Below, piece by piece: positions 39,103 through 49,212 of a stretch of 64,000 bases of DNA (position 1 is the first letter of the stretch; each line of letters starts with the position of its first letter). The position numbers and the translations under genes were made by a program. The notes beneath the pieces are model-generated. The model saw nothing but the letters and a program-made list of their open reading frames with translations, was not told where the DNA came from and did no database searches. The stretch is from Paenactinomyces guangxiensis. Its GTDB lineage: Bacteria > Bacillota > Bacilli > Thermoactinomycetales > Thermoactinomycetaceae. The DNA lies in assembly GCF_016055185.1 (NCBI RefSeq), contig NZ_JAECVR010000001.1, forward strand, positions 136,345-200,344. The letters run 5' to 3'.

Positions 39103-39117
39103 ACGAGTGTCCTTTCC

Positions 39118-39255
39118 TCAATCGTTTTCTTCCTCTTCTCCCTCCTGGCGGTCTCTTTCACGCCCATTTCCTTTAAGCACTTCAAACTCTTTGTACAACA
39201 AATAGGCTTCGATATTGCCAGTTACCCGAAAACAACTCCAAATGAAATTGCGCAA
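39118..39255 (-). CDS. yqzL: YqzL family small protein
   Basis: A 45-residue protein between era and recO, the position of yqzL in Bacillus subtilis. Read from TTG at 39255 it gives MRNFIWSCFRVTGNIEAY followed by LLYKEFEVL and a charged tail rich in Glu and Arg ending EEEEND. The pattern aromatic-x-FF-x-TGN...YLLYK matches the family as I know it. AAAGGATGA is 9 bases before the TTG. Function is unknown. It ends 15 bases before the recO start. Confidence 0.8.
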   Translation of the reverse strand: MRNFIWSCFRVTGNIEAYLLYKEFEVLKGNGRERDRQEGEEEEND

Positions 39256-39355
39256 CCAGCATCATCCTTTCAGCTGAACCCGTTTCTACAACCATTAGGA
39301 TGACCTGTTGGGCACAGGAGTATGAGATGGAAAAATTAACATCATTACCAGGCAT

Positions 39356-40670
<1,315 letters not shown>

Positions 40671-40698
40671 TTACTATTATAATGATGGCTTGAGTTCA

Positions 40699-41388
40699 TT
40701 ACAATAATTGCACTCCGATGACAGCTACCAGTGTGCCGAGAATCATACCCAGGAAAATGGGAAAGCGTTTTGGCCGCAGGCGAATACGCGTACCTACGAT
40801 CAATGCAGCCAGGAAGTAAACAAGAAGTGTGACAAGCAGGTTACCGATCACAAACACAATTAACGCGGCGACACAAAAGGCCATTGAGGTTGTCATACTG
40901 GGTTCCCATTCAGTTTTGCCCATGCGGTGAAACCAGGCTTTCAGCATTAAGGTCAAAAAGAAATCAAAAGCAATAATTGCTGCGAGCCCGATATTGGCCG
41001 GATAGGACGAGTTACCGGTCAGCCCCGTAAACAATGAATTGATGTAGGGGTAAAAAACGCTGATCCCAATGATCACCGCAAGCCCGGCGGTCAACAAAAC
41101 AGCACCTGCTGCCACGTCTTTGGCTACTTTCGCCAACGGATGGTATTCCTCAGTAACCATATCGACCACAGCTTCCACAGCAGTATTGATCAGTTCAGCA
41201 AACAAAACCAGCGCGATGGTTACAAATAACACAAGTACCTCCGTTTTATTCATTGGGAGGTACAGACTGAGAAGCAGTACACCCAGCGCGGTCAAAAAGT
41301 GAATGCGCATATTGCGCTGGGTGACTACTGTATATTTTAATCCTTCGAGAGCATAGCGAAAACTGCGCAGTACTTTGGTCACCCACAT
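40699..41388 (-). CDS. dgkA: Undecaprenol/diacylglycerol kinase with extra C-terminal membrane domain
   Basis: Residues 1-~115 are a DgkA: SFRYALEGLKYTVVTQRNMR, then the catalytic ELINTAVEAVVDMVTEEYHP and AKDVAAGAVLL. In Bacillus this enzyme is about 123 residues and recycles undecaprenol to undecaprenyl phosphate. Here a further ~110 residues with about three helices follow (NIGLAAIIAFDFFLTLMLKA, AFCVAALIVFVIGNLLVTLL, PIFLGMILGTLVAVIGVQLL). The added part resembles the membrane core of PAP2-type phosphatases, but I do not see their catalytic His/Arg set. Position between ybeY and cdd is conserved. Confidence 0.88.
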   Translation of the reverse strand: MWVTKVLRSFRYALEGLKYTVVTQRNMRIHFLTALGVLLLSLYLPMNKTEVLVLFVTIALVLFAELINTAVEAVVDMVTEEYHPLAKVAKDVAAGAVLLTAGLAVIIGISVFYPYINSLFTGLTGNSSYPANIGLAAIIAFDFFLTLMLKAWFHRMGKTEWEPSMTTSMAFCVAALIVFVIGNLLVTLLVYFLAALIVGTRIRLRPKRFPIFLGMILGTLVAVIGVQLL

Positions 41389-41401
41389 AAGTAAGACTCC
41401 C

Positions 41402-41872
41402 CTACCTTTGGAGACCGATCCGGCCTAAAATCTCCTCCTGCCTGTGAAACATCTCTTTTTCTTCTTCCATGGTCTCGTGATCATATCCAAGCAAATGCAA
41501 AAATCCATGAACCGCTAAGAACCCCAACTCCCGTTCCAAAGAATGGCCATATTCTTTCGCCTGTTCTTTTGCTTTGGGAAAAGAGATGACAATATCCCCG
41601 AGCGGAACAGCATCCTCCTCTTCCGAGAGCACCCATTCTTCGTCAGGCTCCCACAGGGGAAAAGAAAGAACATCTGTGGGGCGATCCATCTCGCGGTATT
41701 CTTTATTTATCTGTTGTATGGCTGGATTATCCACGATGGTGACTGCGACTTCCACCGGCGGGAGCTCTTCACTTTCTGCTGCAGCGCGGAGACATTTTTT
41801 AATCCATTCCATCGCTTTTTGCTCCTCATCAGTCACTTCCACTTTTAACTGCAGATCCAATTTTAAGCTCAT
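41402..41872 (-). CDS. ybeY: Endoribonuclease YbeY (rRNA maturation)
   Basis: A 156-residue UPF0054 metal-dependent RNase acting in 16S rRNA 3' processing and ribosome quality control. The zinc motif H-G-x-L-H-L-x-G-Y-D-H is present as HGFLHLLGYDHE, and TDVLSFPLWEPDE precedes it. One-base overlap with pgpH. Confidence 0.96.
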   Translation of the reverse strand: MSLKLDLQLKVEVTDEEQKAMEWIKKCLRAAAESEELPPVEVAVTIVDNPAIQQINKEYREMDRPTDVLSFPLWEPDEEWVLSEEEDAVPLGDIVISFPKAKEQAKEYGHSLERELGFLAVHGFLHLLGYDHETMEEEKEMFHRQEEILGRIGLQR

Positions 41873-44034
41873 CAGTGTTTGACCCCTTTAATTGCCGGTT
41901 CTTCTGGATATTCAATGCGGGAATGAAAAATTCCTTTTAATGTTTCGCACATCGATTTAGCAATTAAATCTAATTCTTTAAAGGTAAGATCACACTCATT
42001 AAATTGCCCGTCTTCAAGCCGGTCGCGAATAATCTTGCGGACCATGTTCTCAATGCGCGACGGGGTCGGGCGTGATAACGAACGCACCGCCGCTTCCACG
42101 CAATCGGCTATTCCCACAATCGCCGCTTCCTTAAACTGTGCTTTGGGACCGGGATAGCGATAATCCTCTTCCAGAACCTGCGCCCCATCTTTTTGCTGGC
42201 TAAGCGCTTTATAGTAAAAGTACTTGAGCAAGGTGGTACCGTGGTGTTGGGCGGCAATATCCTGAATAGGTTCGGGAATCCTGTATTGCCTGAGCAGCTC
42301 TACACCGTCACGCGGATGGGAAATAATAATCGTTTTACTGAGATTCGGAGATATTTTATCATGCGGGTTTTCCCTGTAAAGCTGGTTTTCGATAAAAAAT
42401 TGGGGTCGTTTCGTTTTTCCCAGATCATGATAATAAGCTCCCACCCTTGCCAGGAGACCGTCGGCACCGATCGCCTCCGCAGCAGCTTCTGCCAAATTGG
42501 CAACAATGACTGAATGATGGTAGGTACCGGGTGTTTCAATTAACAGCTTTCTCAGCAATGGATGGTTAGGATTGCTTAACTCCAACAGGCGCAAGGGAGA
42601 TAAGATTCCAAACAGGGTTTCAAAGTACGGAAGGAATCCGATGGTAAGCACTGCTGAAAAAATGCCGCTCAGAATTCCAAAAGAGACTGATTGCAGTAAA
42701 TCTTTCCAGGTTCCCTCGGCAGGAGCCAGGAAGTACAAACTTACAATCGGGATGATGCTCGCCGCCGATGAAATAGCCCCAGCCTTGAGAATCGAGCTTC
42801 GCTTCCGAACACCTGCCAACGCAAAAGCACTGGCCGCACCGCTTACCAAAGCGACCATTCCATAATGGAAATTGAACAGATTATGTGAATCGCCGTTATA
42901 AAAAACACTGGCCGAAATCGCCAATAATATGACACAACCAAGTGCCAATTCAATATTTAGAAGCAAAGTGATCAGCATCGTTCCCAAACCGACGGGAGCC
43001 AAATAACCAATCGTATTCCATTCCAGATTCTGTCCCAATGCGATAAACTTCATCCCCAGTAATGTGAGGAGAAGTACGGAAAACAGCAGGATCAGATTAA
43101 CATTATTTTTAAACAAGTTAAAGTGGAAGCGGCGCACATAATAAAACAACATCGCAAGCAGAAGCAAGATTAGAATGGCCAGCCCAAGATAAGGGAAAAT
43201 ATTAGTTTTTTTGCGAAGAAGTCCCAATTGCTCGAGCTTTCGGTATTGATCCTTGGTGACAACTTCATCCTTGGAGACAATAATCTGCCCTTTATTAATT
43301 GGGATCGCTTTGACAGCGTCACGGGCAGCATCCCGCAATTGCTCTGTTTTCTTTTCATCATACACTTCATTTGGAATAATGCTCTGTTTAGCCAGCTCGC
43401 GTACCACTGATCTTGAAGGGCCGTCAAGCGCATCGCTGTCCAGGAGAGACGTGACCAGATCACGGTCAACGGACTTTCTCTTTTCCTCAAGCTCCTCCTT
43501 ACGTACTCCTTCTTGCAAGATATCGTATACAATCTCTCTTGTTTTTAAACGAATCTCCGTCAATTGATCAGGGGACCTGCTTACCAGATTTTGATAAAAT
43601 TCCGGAGAAAAATCATTAGACGGCTTTTTTTCGAGAGTTCCCTTTATTTTTGTAATTTTTTCCTCATTTGTATCAGATGGATTGGTTATTATTTTTCGGA
43701 CTTCTGCAAAAAAATGATCAATATGATTAATTTGTTCATTCGTCAATGTATCATCTTTGGTATATTGCCTTTCCACTGCTTTGGCAGCTTGAGTTTTTGC
43801 TTCCTCCGTCGCATATTCATCCACTTTGGTAATGGGTGAGACAATGGTGGCAGGACTTTGTTTGCCGATCTGGATATTGTATTGTTCCGGAAAGACATGG
43901 TTCATCAACAATAAATAGAACGCGACCCCAAAGATCGCGTATAGGAGAAGTTGGATACGAACACTTGAATCCCATTTATTTGACAATAATCTTTTTCTAA
44001 TCCAGTTTGATGGCGGTTCTATCTTTTCTTTCAT
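41872..44034 (-). CDS. pgpH: HD-family 7TM c-di-AMP phosphodiesterase
   Basis: A 720-residue membrane protein (YqfF/PgpH) that hydrolyses the second messenger c-di-AMP. Order: short cytosolic N-terminus, one helix (IQLLLYAIFGVAFYLLLMNH), a large extracellular helical domain, about seven helices, and a cytosolic HD domain with GTYHHSVIVANLAEAAAEAI and YYHDLGKTKRP, later QHHGTTLLKYFY. The start at 44034 has AAGGAG nine bases upstream; the longer open frame would overlap phoH. Links c-di-AMP turnover to the phoH-ybeY operon, as in other Bacillales. Confidence 0.93.
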   Translation of the reverse strand: MKEKIEPPSNWIRKRLLSNKWDSSVRIQLLLYAIFGVAFYLLLMNHVFPEQYNIQIGKQSPATIVSPITKVDEYATEEAKTQAAKAVERQYTKDDTLTNEQINHIDHFFAEVRKIITNPSDTNEEKITKIKGTLEKKPSNDFSPEFYQNLVSRSPDQLTEIRLKTREIVYDILQEGVRKEELEEKRKSVDRDLVTSLLDSDALDGPSRSVVRELAKQSIIPNEVYDEKKTEQLRDAARDAVKAIPINKGQIIVSKDEVVTKDQYRKLEQLGLLRKKTNIFPYLGLAILILLLLAMLFYYVRRFHFNLFKNNVNLILLFSVLLLTLLGMKFIALGQNLEWNTIGYLAPVGLGTMLITLLLNIELALGCVILLAISASVFYNGDSHNLFNFHYGMVALVSGAASAFALAGVRKRSSILKAGAISSAASIIPIVSLYFLAPAEGTWKDLLQSVSFGILSGIFSAVLTIGFLPYFETLFGILSPLRLLELSNPNHPLLRKLLIETPGTYHHSVIVANLAEAAAEAIGADGLLARVGAYYHDLGKTKRPQFFIENQLYRENPHDKISPNLSKTIIISHPRDGVELLRQYRIPEPIQDIAAQHHGTTLLKYFYYKALSQQKDGAQVLEEDYRYPGPKAQFKEAAIVGIADCVEAAVRSLSRPTPSRIENMVRKIIRDRLEDGQFNECDLTFKELDLIAKSMCETLKGIFHSRIEYPEEPAIKGVKH

Positions 44035-44053
44035 GGTGAACCGGCTCCTTGCT

Positions 44054-45025
44054 TTAATCCTTTGCAGCTGCATCTTTCTCATAAGCATCAATAATTTTTT
44101 GTACCAGGGTGTGCCGTACCACATCTTCCTGGCCAAGATAGACAAAACGAATATCCGGAACGGTGCCCAGGATTCGCTGTGCTTCTTTTAAGCCGGATTG
44201 TTTGCCTCTGGGTAAATCCACCTGGGTCACATCGCCCGTAATAACCATTTTTGAACCAAAGCCCAGGCGGGTTAAAAACATTTTCATCTGCTCAGGGGTC
44301 GTATTTTGTGCTTCATCCAGAATGGCAAAGGAATCTTCAAGCGTACGTCCCCTCATATAGGCCAGGGGAGCGACCTCGATCAAACCCCGCTCCATCATTT
44401 TTGCAACTTGCTCTACCCCTAACATCAAATAGAGACTGTCATACAGAGGCCTCAGGTACGGGTCTACTTTTTCCTGCAGATCACCGGGCAAAAAGCCTAA
44501 GTTTTCACCTGCTTCCACTGCCGGACGGGTCAGCACGATCCGTTTGACACGATTCTCTTTTAACGCTGTTACAGCCATTACCACTGCTAAAAATGTCTTC
44601 CCTGTTCCGGCAGGGCCGATGCCAAAAACAATATCGGCTTTTTTTATGGCGGTTACGTAATGGCGTTGACCCAGTGTTTTCACACGAACCGGTTTTCCTT
44701 TTTGGGTGACTCCAATTTGCTCATGAAAAAGTTCCAGTAGTTCATCTGCAATCCCCTGGGCCGCTAAACGCTGAGCGTAAAGCACATCACGCTCCGTCAG
44801 TTGAATGCCCTGTCGAATCAACGATAACAGGGTATGGAATAAGTGATTTAACACTCCGCATTCTTCCGCTGAGCCGGAGATGATCACTTCTTCCCCGCGG
44901 GAGACAATCTTGGCTGAGGTATTTGCTTCAATATGTTTGAGAAAAGCATCGTGTGGACCGAACAAACTGAGTGCTTCCGCAGGATCACGCAGACGAATTT
45001 TAATCGTGTTCTCGTTTGATTGCAA
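44054..45025 (-). CDS. phoH: PhoH-like ATPase
   Basis: A 323-residue cytosolic ATPase of the PhoH/YbeZ family. It has an N-terminal KH-like part and a helicase-like core with Walker A FGIGPAGTGKTFLAV, Walker B DSFAILDEAQNTTPEQ and the sensor MVITGDVTQVDLP. YbeZ partners YbeY in ribosome maturation, and the two genes are three apart here. Start follows yqfD by four bases. Confidence 0.95.
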   Translation of the reverse strand: MQSNENTIKIRLRDPAEALSLFGPHDAFLKHIEANTSAKIVSRGEEVIISGSAEECGVLNHLFHTLLSLIRQGIQLTERDVLYAQRLAAQGIADELLELFHEQIGVTQKGKPVRVKTLGQRHYVTAIKKADIVFGIGPAGTGKTFLAVVMAVTALKENRVKRIVLTRPAVEAGENLGFLPGDLQEKVDPYLRPLYDSLYLMLGVEQVAKMMERGLIEVAPLAYMRGRTLEDSFAILDEAQNTTPEQMKMFLTRLGFGSKMVITGDVTQVDLPRGKQSGLKEAQRILGTVPDIRFVYLGQEDVVRHTLVQKIIDAYEKDAAAKD

Positions 45026-45029
45026 TGGT

Positions 45030-46265
45030 TCATTCTCCTTGCAGAATCGGTTGTGGAACCGCTATGTTTTCAATGGCATCAAAGTGTACTTTCAAATAAA
45101 CTTTACCATTCTCTTCGCGTTGGTGCAAAACTTTTTCCTCTAGAATCCGCCCATCCCGACCCAGCTTTTGTAATAATTCCTCCTTTGCTTGTCTTTTTCC
45201 AAGATTGGCAGCTTCCTGTTCGGTCAATTTTTTCTGTATCCATTTCATTTCCAAATATTCGATCTCAACCCATCCAAACGGCAGTCTCCATGTTCCAAAC
45301 TGGATGGATTTTACTTTCTGCACAGTTTCATATTGTTTATAGGGCAGTTCGTTGCCAAATGGATTTCGCAACACCGTTCTGCCTAAATACACAGCAGTTG
45401 CTTTTTCCCGAAAACCGGTGTAAACCTTTCTTTTCTGAACAGTCGGAACAACCACTTCAGATTCATACCAAACTTCTCCCAGCACTTTTCCCTTTGCACC
45501 GACAATGGTTCCCGACTCCGGGTCATCAGGGACTCCGTATTTTCCGGAAACGAGAACGTCCCCTTTTTTCACCATATCATTAACTTCCACCAGCGGATTG
45601 CCTTGTTCCACCCGCATATCATAGACCAGGGCATCCTTTCTCGATACCAGATCAACCGGGCCGTACCCGTCCTCAGCCTCGGGAGTTGATTCAATCCCTT
45701 TTTTCTCAACAACGGTAACAATCACTCTGGTTCCCTCAATTCGAAATCCTACCCAGGAAGCCTGGGGTAAACGGGACAGTAAATAATACTGGACCTGCTT
45801 GCTTTCGGGGAGGCGAGCCTTAAGTTGTCCAAAAAAAACGCCTTCTTTTTGCAATAAAGTACGTACATGCTTCTCCGGAATTCGTTCTGTCCCGACAATT
45901 TGGATTTTCCATACAAATGAACTCATGAGAAAAATAAGAAAAAAGAACAAAATAATACCCAGCAAAAAAGCTTTCCGCCGTTTTACCCTGTTTACCAGAA
46001 AAGGAACGCCTGCTTTCCTGACAATTCTCATTCGTATTTTATTCCTGCGCATAAGTGCCACAAGGCGAAAAAAGTCATGTACCAGGATGGTGAATTTGAT
46101 TTTCCCCTCATCCACCCAATGAATATTCTCAACCCAGATGCCGGCTTGTACGGTCTGGTTTAGAAACGAAGCCAAATTTGGGCCATAACATTCCAGTTCC
46201 AATTTTCCTTTCAGGATATTTGGCCATTGGATCTCCAGCAACCTTGCCCTCTCCTCACTTTTCAT
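45030..46265 (-). CDS. yqfD: Sporulation protein YqfD
   Basis: A 411-residue membrane-anchored protein with one N-terminal helix at about 95-115 (FLLGIILFFFLIFLMSSFVW), a POTRA/FtsQ-like segment around TERIPEKHVRTLLQKEGVF, and a long extracytoplasmic beta-rich domain. In Bacillus subtilis it is in the sigma-E regulon and supports forespore development. It overlaps yqfC by 11 bases. Confidence 0.9.
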   Translation of the reverse strand: MKSEERARLLEIQWPNILKGKLELECYGPNLASFLNQTVQAGIWVENIHWVDEGKIKFTILVHDFFRLVALMRRNKIRMRIVRKAGVPFLVNRVKRRKAFLLGIILFFFLIFLMSSFVWKIQIVGTERIPEKHVRTLLQKEGVFFGQLKARLPESKQVQYYLLSRLPQASWVGFRIEGTRVIVTVVEKKGIESTPEAEDGYGPVDLVSRKDALVYDMRVEQGNPLVEVNDMVKKGDVLVSGKYGVPDDPESGTIVGAKGKVLGEVWYESEVVVPTVQKRKVYTGFREKATAVYLGRTVLRNPFGNELPYKQYETVQKVKSIQFGTWRLPFGWVEIEYLEMKWIQKKLTEQEAANLGKRQAKEELLQKLGRDGRILEEKVLHQREENGKVYLKVHFDAIENIAVPQPILQGE

Positions 46266-46533
46266 ATCTCAATTCATGAATGGTTCCTTCTATCAGTACA
46301 ACCTCAGGATAGATGGCTTTGATCATCAAATTTTCCCCGGCAATGATGATGGAACCTTGATGTATCTTCAATTTGATCTCACGATTACTAAAGTGATACA
46401 TCCCGCGGTGATTCTCCACTTGCAGACGAAATGGACCAATCATTTCGATCCGGGGAACTTCACTTGTCAGATCTGGTGGTAAATCAAACCATTCAGAAGC
46501 CCATTTGCGCATGTGCCCCCGCCATCCCCCCAT
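46255..46533 (-). CDS. yqfC: Sporulation protein YqfC
   Basis: A 92-residue YabP/YqfC-family protein expressed in the mother cell in Bacillus. The core reads EMIGPFRLQVENHRGMYHF and LIEGTIHELRYEK, the family's beta-sandwich pattern. The start at 46533 (MGGWRGHMRKW) follows AAAGGAGATGGGGG; a longer frame to 46626 lacks support. Operon with yqfD. Confidence 0.9.
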   Translation of the reverse strand: MGGWRGHMRKWASEWFDLPPDLTSEVPRIEMIGPFRLQVENHRGMYHFSNREIKLKIHQGSIIIAGENLMIKAIYPEVVLIEGTIHELRYEK

Positions 46534-46654
46534 GATCAACCCCCCATCTCCTTTGCTAACTCTTATGCTCCATCGGTCCGTTTTATGATGTGCGAGCGGG
46601 AATTGATGTAATTGAAACTCAGACACTCACGTGGCGGGTCGTTCGCCAAAGTCA

Positions 46655-46688
46655 AAAGAAACAGCGGTATAGGACGGGCTATACCGCT
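46655..46688 (-). terminator. Terminator of the spore protein gene
   Basis: A 10-bp perfect stem AGCGGTATAG/CTATACCGCT (46663-46672 with 46679-46688) followed by GTTTCTTTTG on the minus strand, 18 bases past the ssp stop. Confidence 0.75.
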
Positions 46689-46705
46689 TTTATGCAGAAA
46701 CTGCT

Positions 46706-46900
46706 TCATTGTTTCAGTTCATTTTGAGCCTGAGTAACGAAGCGTTTGGTAATTTCTCCGCCTACAGAACCGTTGGCACGGGAGGTTGTATCAGAACCCA
46801 AATTGACGCCAAACTCGGCAGCGATTTCCTCTTTAAACTGGTTCACCACAGCAGCAGCTCCGGGAACGAGCAGCCTGTTGGTATTTGCCCGGCGTGGCAT
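46706..46900 (-). CDS. Small acid-soluble spore protein, alpha/beta type
   Basis: A 64-residue SASP that coats spore DNA. Typical segments: [18 protein letters not shown], the GPR protease site just before it (here KEEIAAEFG, with the cleaved E-x-A-x-E-F-G pattern), and the second box [31 protein letters not shown] is strong. A sigma-G-type promoter is directly upstream, so expression should be confined to the developing forespore. Confidence 0.95.
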   Translation of the reverse strand: MPRRANTNRLLVPGAAAVVNQFKEEIAAEFGVNLGSDTTSRANGSVGGEITKRFVTQAQNELKQ

Positions 46901-46922
46901 ATAACATTCACCTCCTCAACCT

Positions 46923-46952
46923 TAGTATGAAAACAAGCGGAAGGTTCTATCA
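46923..46952 (-). promoter_or_regulatory. Sigma-G-type promoter of the SASP gene
   Basis: Minus strand: TGATA (46952-46948), 18-base spacer, CATACTA (46929-46923). The -10 and the spacing agree with the sigma-G pattern as known from Bacillus (GHATR-N18-CATWMTA); the -35 fits loosely. Confidence 0.65.
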
Positions 46953-46992
46953 GACGCATATGTTTCCATGTTAAGATCAGGAAAGTGTTCAA

Positions 46993-47038
46993 AGAAAAAA
47001 GCTGCTGACGGTTGTTAAAGCAACTCTGTCAGCAGCTT
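46993..47038 (-). terminator. Terminator after the floA cluster
   Basis: Stem AAGCTGCTGAC/GTCAGCAGCTT around 46999-47009 and 47028-47038, followed by TTTTCTTTG on the minus strand. Confidence 0.8.
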
Positions 47039-47059
47039 CAGGACCAACTGTATGTTCCT

Positions 47060-47446
47060 TTAGCGAAAGGAATTAAACCGATAGGGCCTGCGGGCACGCG
47101 GCGGTCCCAAAATTTCTCTCATGATGATTCCCTGGCGGAATTGTTTATGATTTAATTTGAGATGTTTATTTTTTCGTTGTGGCTGTTTAGCCGGAACCCC
47201 GGACAGATCTTGCAAAATGCGGGAATCTGGCAGTTCGTCCATCTCTGTTTCTCTTCTTTCACCCTCAAAGCCTGTTGCAACCATCGGGCGGGATGAGTGG
47301 TAGACAGTTGAATCATCTTCCAAATCCTCTTCCCAGTCAGCAACGTATTGAGGCTGTTTTTGGGTCGTTTGGACTGATCCCTTGAACACTTTCCACCCAA
47401 CAACAGCCAGGATAATGAAAAAGATCAGCCAGTCCATGCCGAACAC
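47060..47446 (-). CDS. Hypothetical single-pass membrane protein in the yqfB position
   Basis: A 128-residue protein with an N-terminal helix (MDWLIFFIILAVVGWKVFKG), an acidic middle (ADWEEDLEDDSTVYH) and a very basic C-terminus ending GPPRARRPYRFNSFR. It is 33 bases after floA and before a terminator, the place of yqfB in Bacillus subtilis, but I cannot claim homology. Cotranscription with floA and nfeD suggests a membrane microdomain partner; that is inference. Confidence 0.65.
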   Translation of the reverse strand: MFGMDWLIFFIILAVVGWKVFKGSVQTTQKQPQYVADWEEDLEDDSTVYHSSRPMVATGFEGERRETEMDELPDSRILQDLSGVPAKQPQRKNKHLKLNHKQFRQGIIMREILGPPRARRPYRFNSFR

Positions 47447-47479
47447 CTCCCCGCAGGTCCCTTCATTCCGGTCCCGCCG

Positions 47480-48454
47480 TTAGTTCTCTTCATCATTCGA
47501 TTCACCAATAGAGCGGCGCATCCGCGTATCTGCTTCCATGTTTTGCAATGTGTAATAATCCATAACACCCATTTTACCGGAACGAAGCGCATCCGCCAGT
47601 GCCTGTGGAACCTGGGCTTCCGCTTCAACAACTTTAGCTCTCATCTCTTCCACACGGGCACGCATTTCCTGCTCCAGAGCAACAGCCATAGCCCGGCGTT
47701 CTTCCGCTTTCGCCTGGGCAATTTGCTTATCTGCTTCCGCTTGATCCGTTTGCAGTTTCGCCCCAATATTTTTGCCGATATCCACATCAGCGATATCAAT
47801 GGATAAAATTTCAAAAGCGGTTCCGGCATCTAATCCTTTAGCCAGGACCGTATTGGAGATCAGATCGGGATTTTCCAATACTTCTTTATGGGTGCTGGCT
47901 GAACCGTTGGTCGTTACGATCCCCTCGCCGACACGGGCAATAATTGTTTCTTCACCCGCCCCCCCAACGAGGCGATCAATGTTGGCGCGTACAGTTACCC
48001 GGGCAATCACTTTCACTTCAATCCCGTCTTTTGCGACTGCTGACACAACCGGAGTTTCAATCACTTTAGGATTGACGCTCATCTGCACCGCTTCCAGTAC
48101 GTCACGTCCAGCCAGATCAATCGCCGCAGCACGTTCAAACACCAGATCAATGTCAGCCCGCTGAGCGGCAATTAAGGCATCAACAACACGATCCACATTT
48201 CCGCCGGCCAGATAATGCGTTTCCAGCTGGGAAATATCCACGTCTAATCCTGCTTTGCGCGCCTTAATCAAGGGATTCACAATGCGGGCCGGAACAATTC
48301 GCCGCAGCCGCATCCCAATCAGTGTGGTCAAGCCGACATAAACACCGGAGGCCATGGCGCTGATCCACAGCATGACAGGAACAAAGGTAAATAAAATGGA
48401 AAGGGCAATCACAATCAGAACAACAACAAAGGCAATTCCCAATATTCCTTCCAT
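47480..48454 (-). CDS. floA: Flotillin-like protein FloA
   Basis: A 324-residue membrane scaffold (YqfA). An N-terminal hydrophobic hairpin ([20 protein letters not shown] and [20 protein letters not shown]) is followed by an SPFH/PHB-like domain ([20 protein letters not shown]) and a coiled coil rich in Ala/Glu ([20 protein letters not shown]). It forms lipid microdomains used by signalling and secretion proteins. Usually encoded with an NfeD protein, as here. Confidence 0.95.
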   Translation of the reverse strand: MEGILGIAFVVVLIVIALSILFTFVPVMLWISAMASGVYVGLTTLIGMRLRRIVPARIVNPLIKARKAGLDVDISQLETHYLAGGNVDRVVDALIAAQRADIDLVFERAAAIDLAGRDVLEAVQMSVNPKVIETPVVSAVAKDGIEVKVIARVTVRANIDRLVGGAGEETIIARVGEGIVTTNGSASTHKEVLENPDLISNTVLAKGLDAGTAFEILSIDIADVDIGKNIGAKLQTDQAEADKQIAQAKAEERRAMAVALEQEMRARVEEMRAKVVEAEAQVPQALADALRSGKMGVMDYYTLQNMEADTRMRRSIGESNDEEN

Positions 48455-48506
48455 CCCTATAACACCTCAATTTTAATTTTATGTCACTTTACTATACACG
48501 ACCCGC

Positions 48507-49157
48507 TTACTGATCTTCCACTTTTCTTACAACAACCCGGGCTCCTTCTACCCGGATCACTTTCACCTTGGCACCGTGTGGAACAATATCTCCCTCACTC
48601 ACAACGTCTTCCCGCTGCCCGTCAAATTCTGCAAATCCTGACGGGCGCAAGGGAGTAATGGTCACCCCAATCTTTCCCAGCAGCTCCCGGCGATCTTCTG
48701 AGGAAGTATATCCTTGCTCATTTTTTTGCGAGGATTGCAGGATCAATTTATTCCACGACGGCTTTAAACCGAAAAGCCTGATTGCCAACCATAAGATAAG
48801 TGCTGCTAAAACAATTCCGATTGCCAGCGAAACGACACCCATCCAAACACTTGAAGCGGCTGAAATAATCGCTCCAACCATAGCGGAAAACCCTAAGATC
48901 CCCAAAACACCAAAAGCAAGTACAAATATCTCAAGAATCAGCAAAATGCCCCCGGCCACAAAGAGAGCCAGTGTACCCCATCCGGACGATCCTGCCATAT
49001 ACGTTCCGAAGAAATAGAGAGCAAAAGCTCCCAAACCAATGATTCCAGGCACTCCGAAACCGGGAGAAAAAAACTCAAGACCCACCCCGATCAGTCCAAG
49101 GGTGATGAGCATGGTTACAAGATAAGGATTGGTGACAATGCTTACAATCATATCCAA
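48507..49157 (-). CDS. NfeD family membrane protein, short form lacking the protease domain
   Basis: A ~216-residue protein with four to five helices (YLVTMLITLGLIGVGLEFFS, GLGAFALYFFGTYMAGSSG, GILLILEIFVLAFGVLGILG, VSLAIGIVLAALILWLAIRL) and a C-terminal OB fold (LLGKIGVTITPLRPSGFAEF, GDIVPHGAKVKVIRVEGARV). In Bacillus subtilis the protein at this place (YqeZ, ~437 residues) has an N-terminal ClpP-like protease domain; it is absent here. TTG at 49157 with GAGG eight bases upstream is the likely start; an ATG at 49151 is possible. Partner of FloA. Confidence 0.88.
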   Translation of the reverse strand: MDMIVSIVTNPYLVTMLITLGLIGVGLEFFSPGFGVPGIIGLGAFALYFFGTYMAGSSGWGTLALFVAGGILLILEIFVLAFGVLGILGFSAMVGAIISAASSVWMGVVSLAIGIVLAALILWLAIRLFGLKPSWNKLILQSSQKNEQGYTSSEDRRELLGKIGVTITPLRPSGFAEFDGQREDVVSEGDIVPHGAKVKVIRVEGARVVVRKVEDQ

Positions 49158-49182
49158 CCTGGTCACCTCATTTTATCCATTT

Positions 49183-49212
49183 AAAAAAAATCAGCGTGTA
49201 AAAAACACGCTG
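49183..49212 (-). terminator. Terminator of rpsU-yqeY
   Basis: Stem CAGCGTG/CACGCTG (49192-49198 with 49206-49212) followed on the minus strand by eight T. It starts directly at the yqeY stop. Confidence 0.85.

Noticed and set aside
38932-39303. 123-codon plus-strand frame across recO and yqzL
   Set aside because: Shadow of recO and yqzL, both of which are family-supported on the minus strand.
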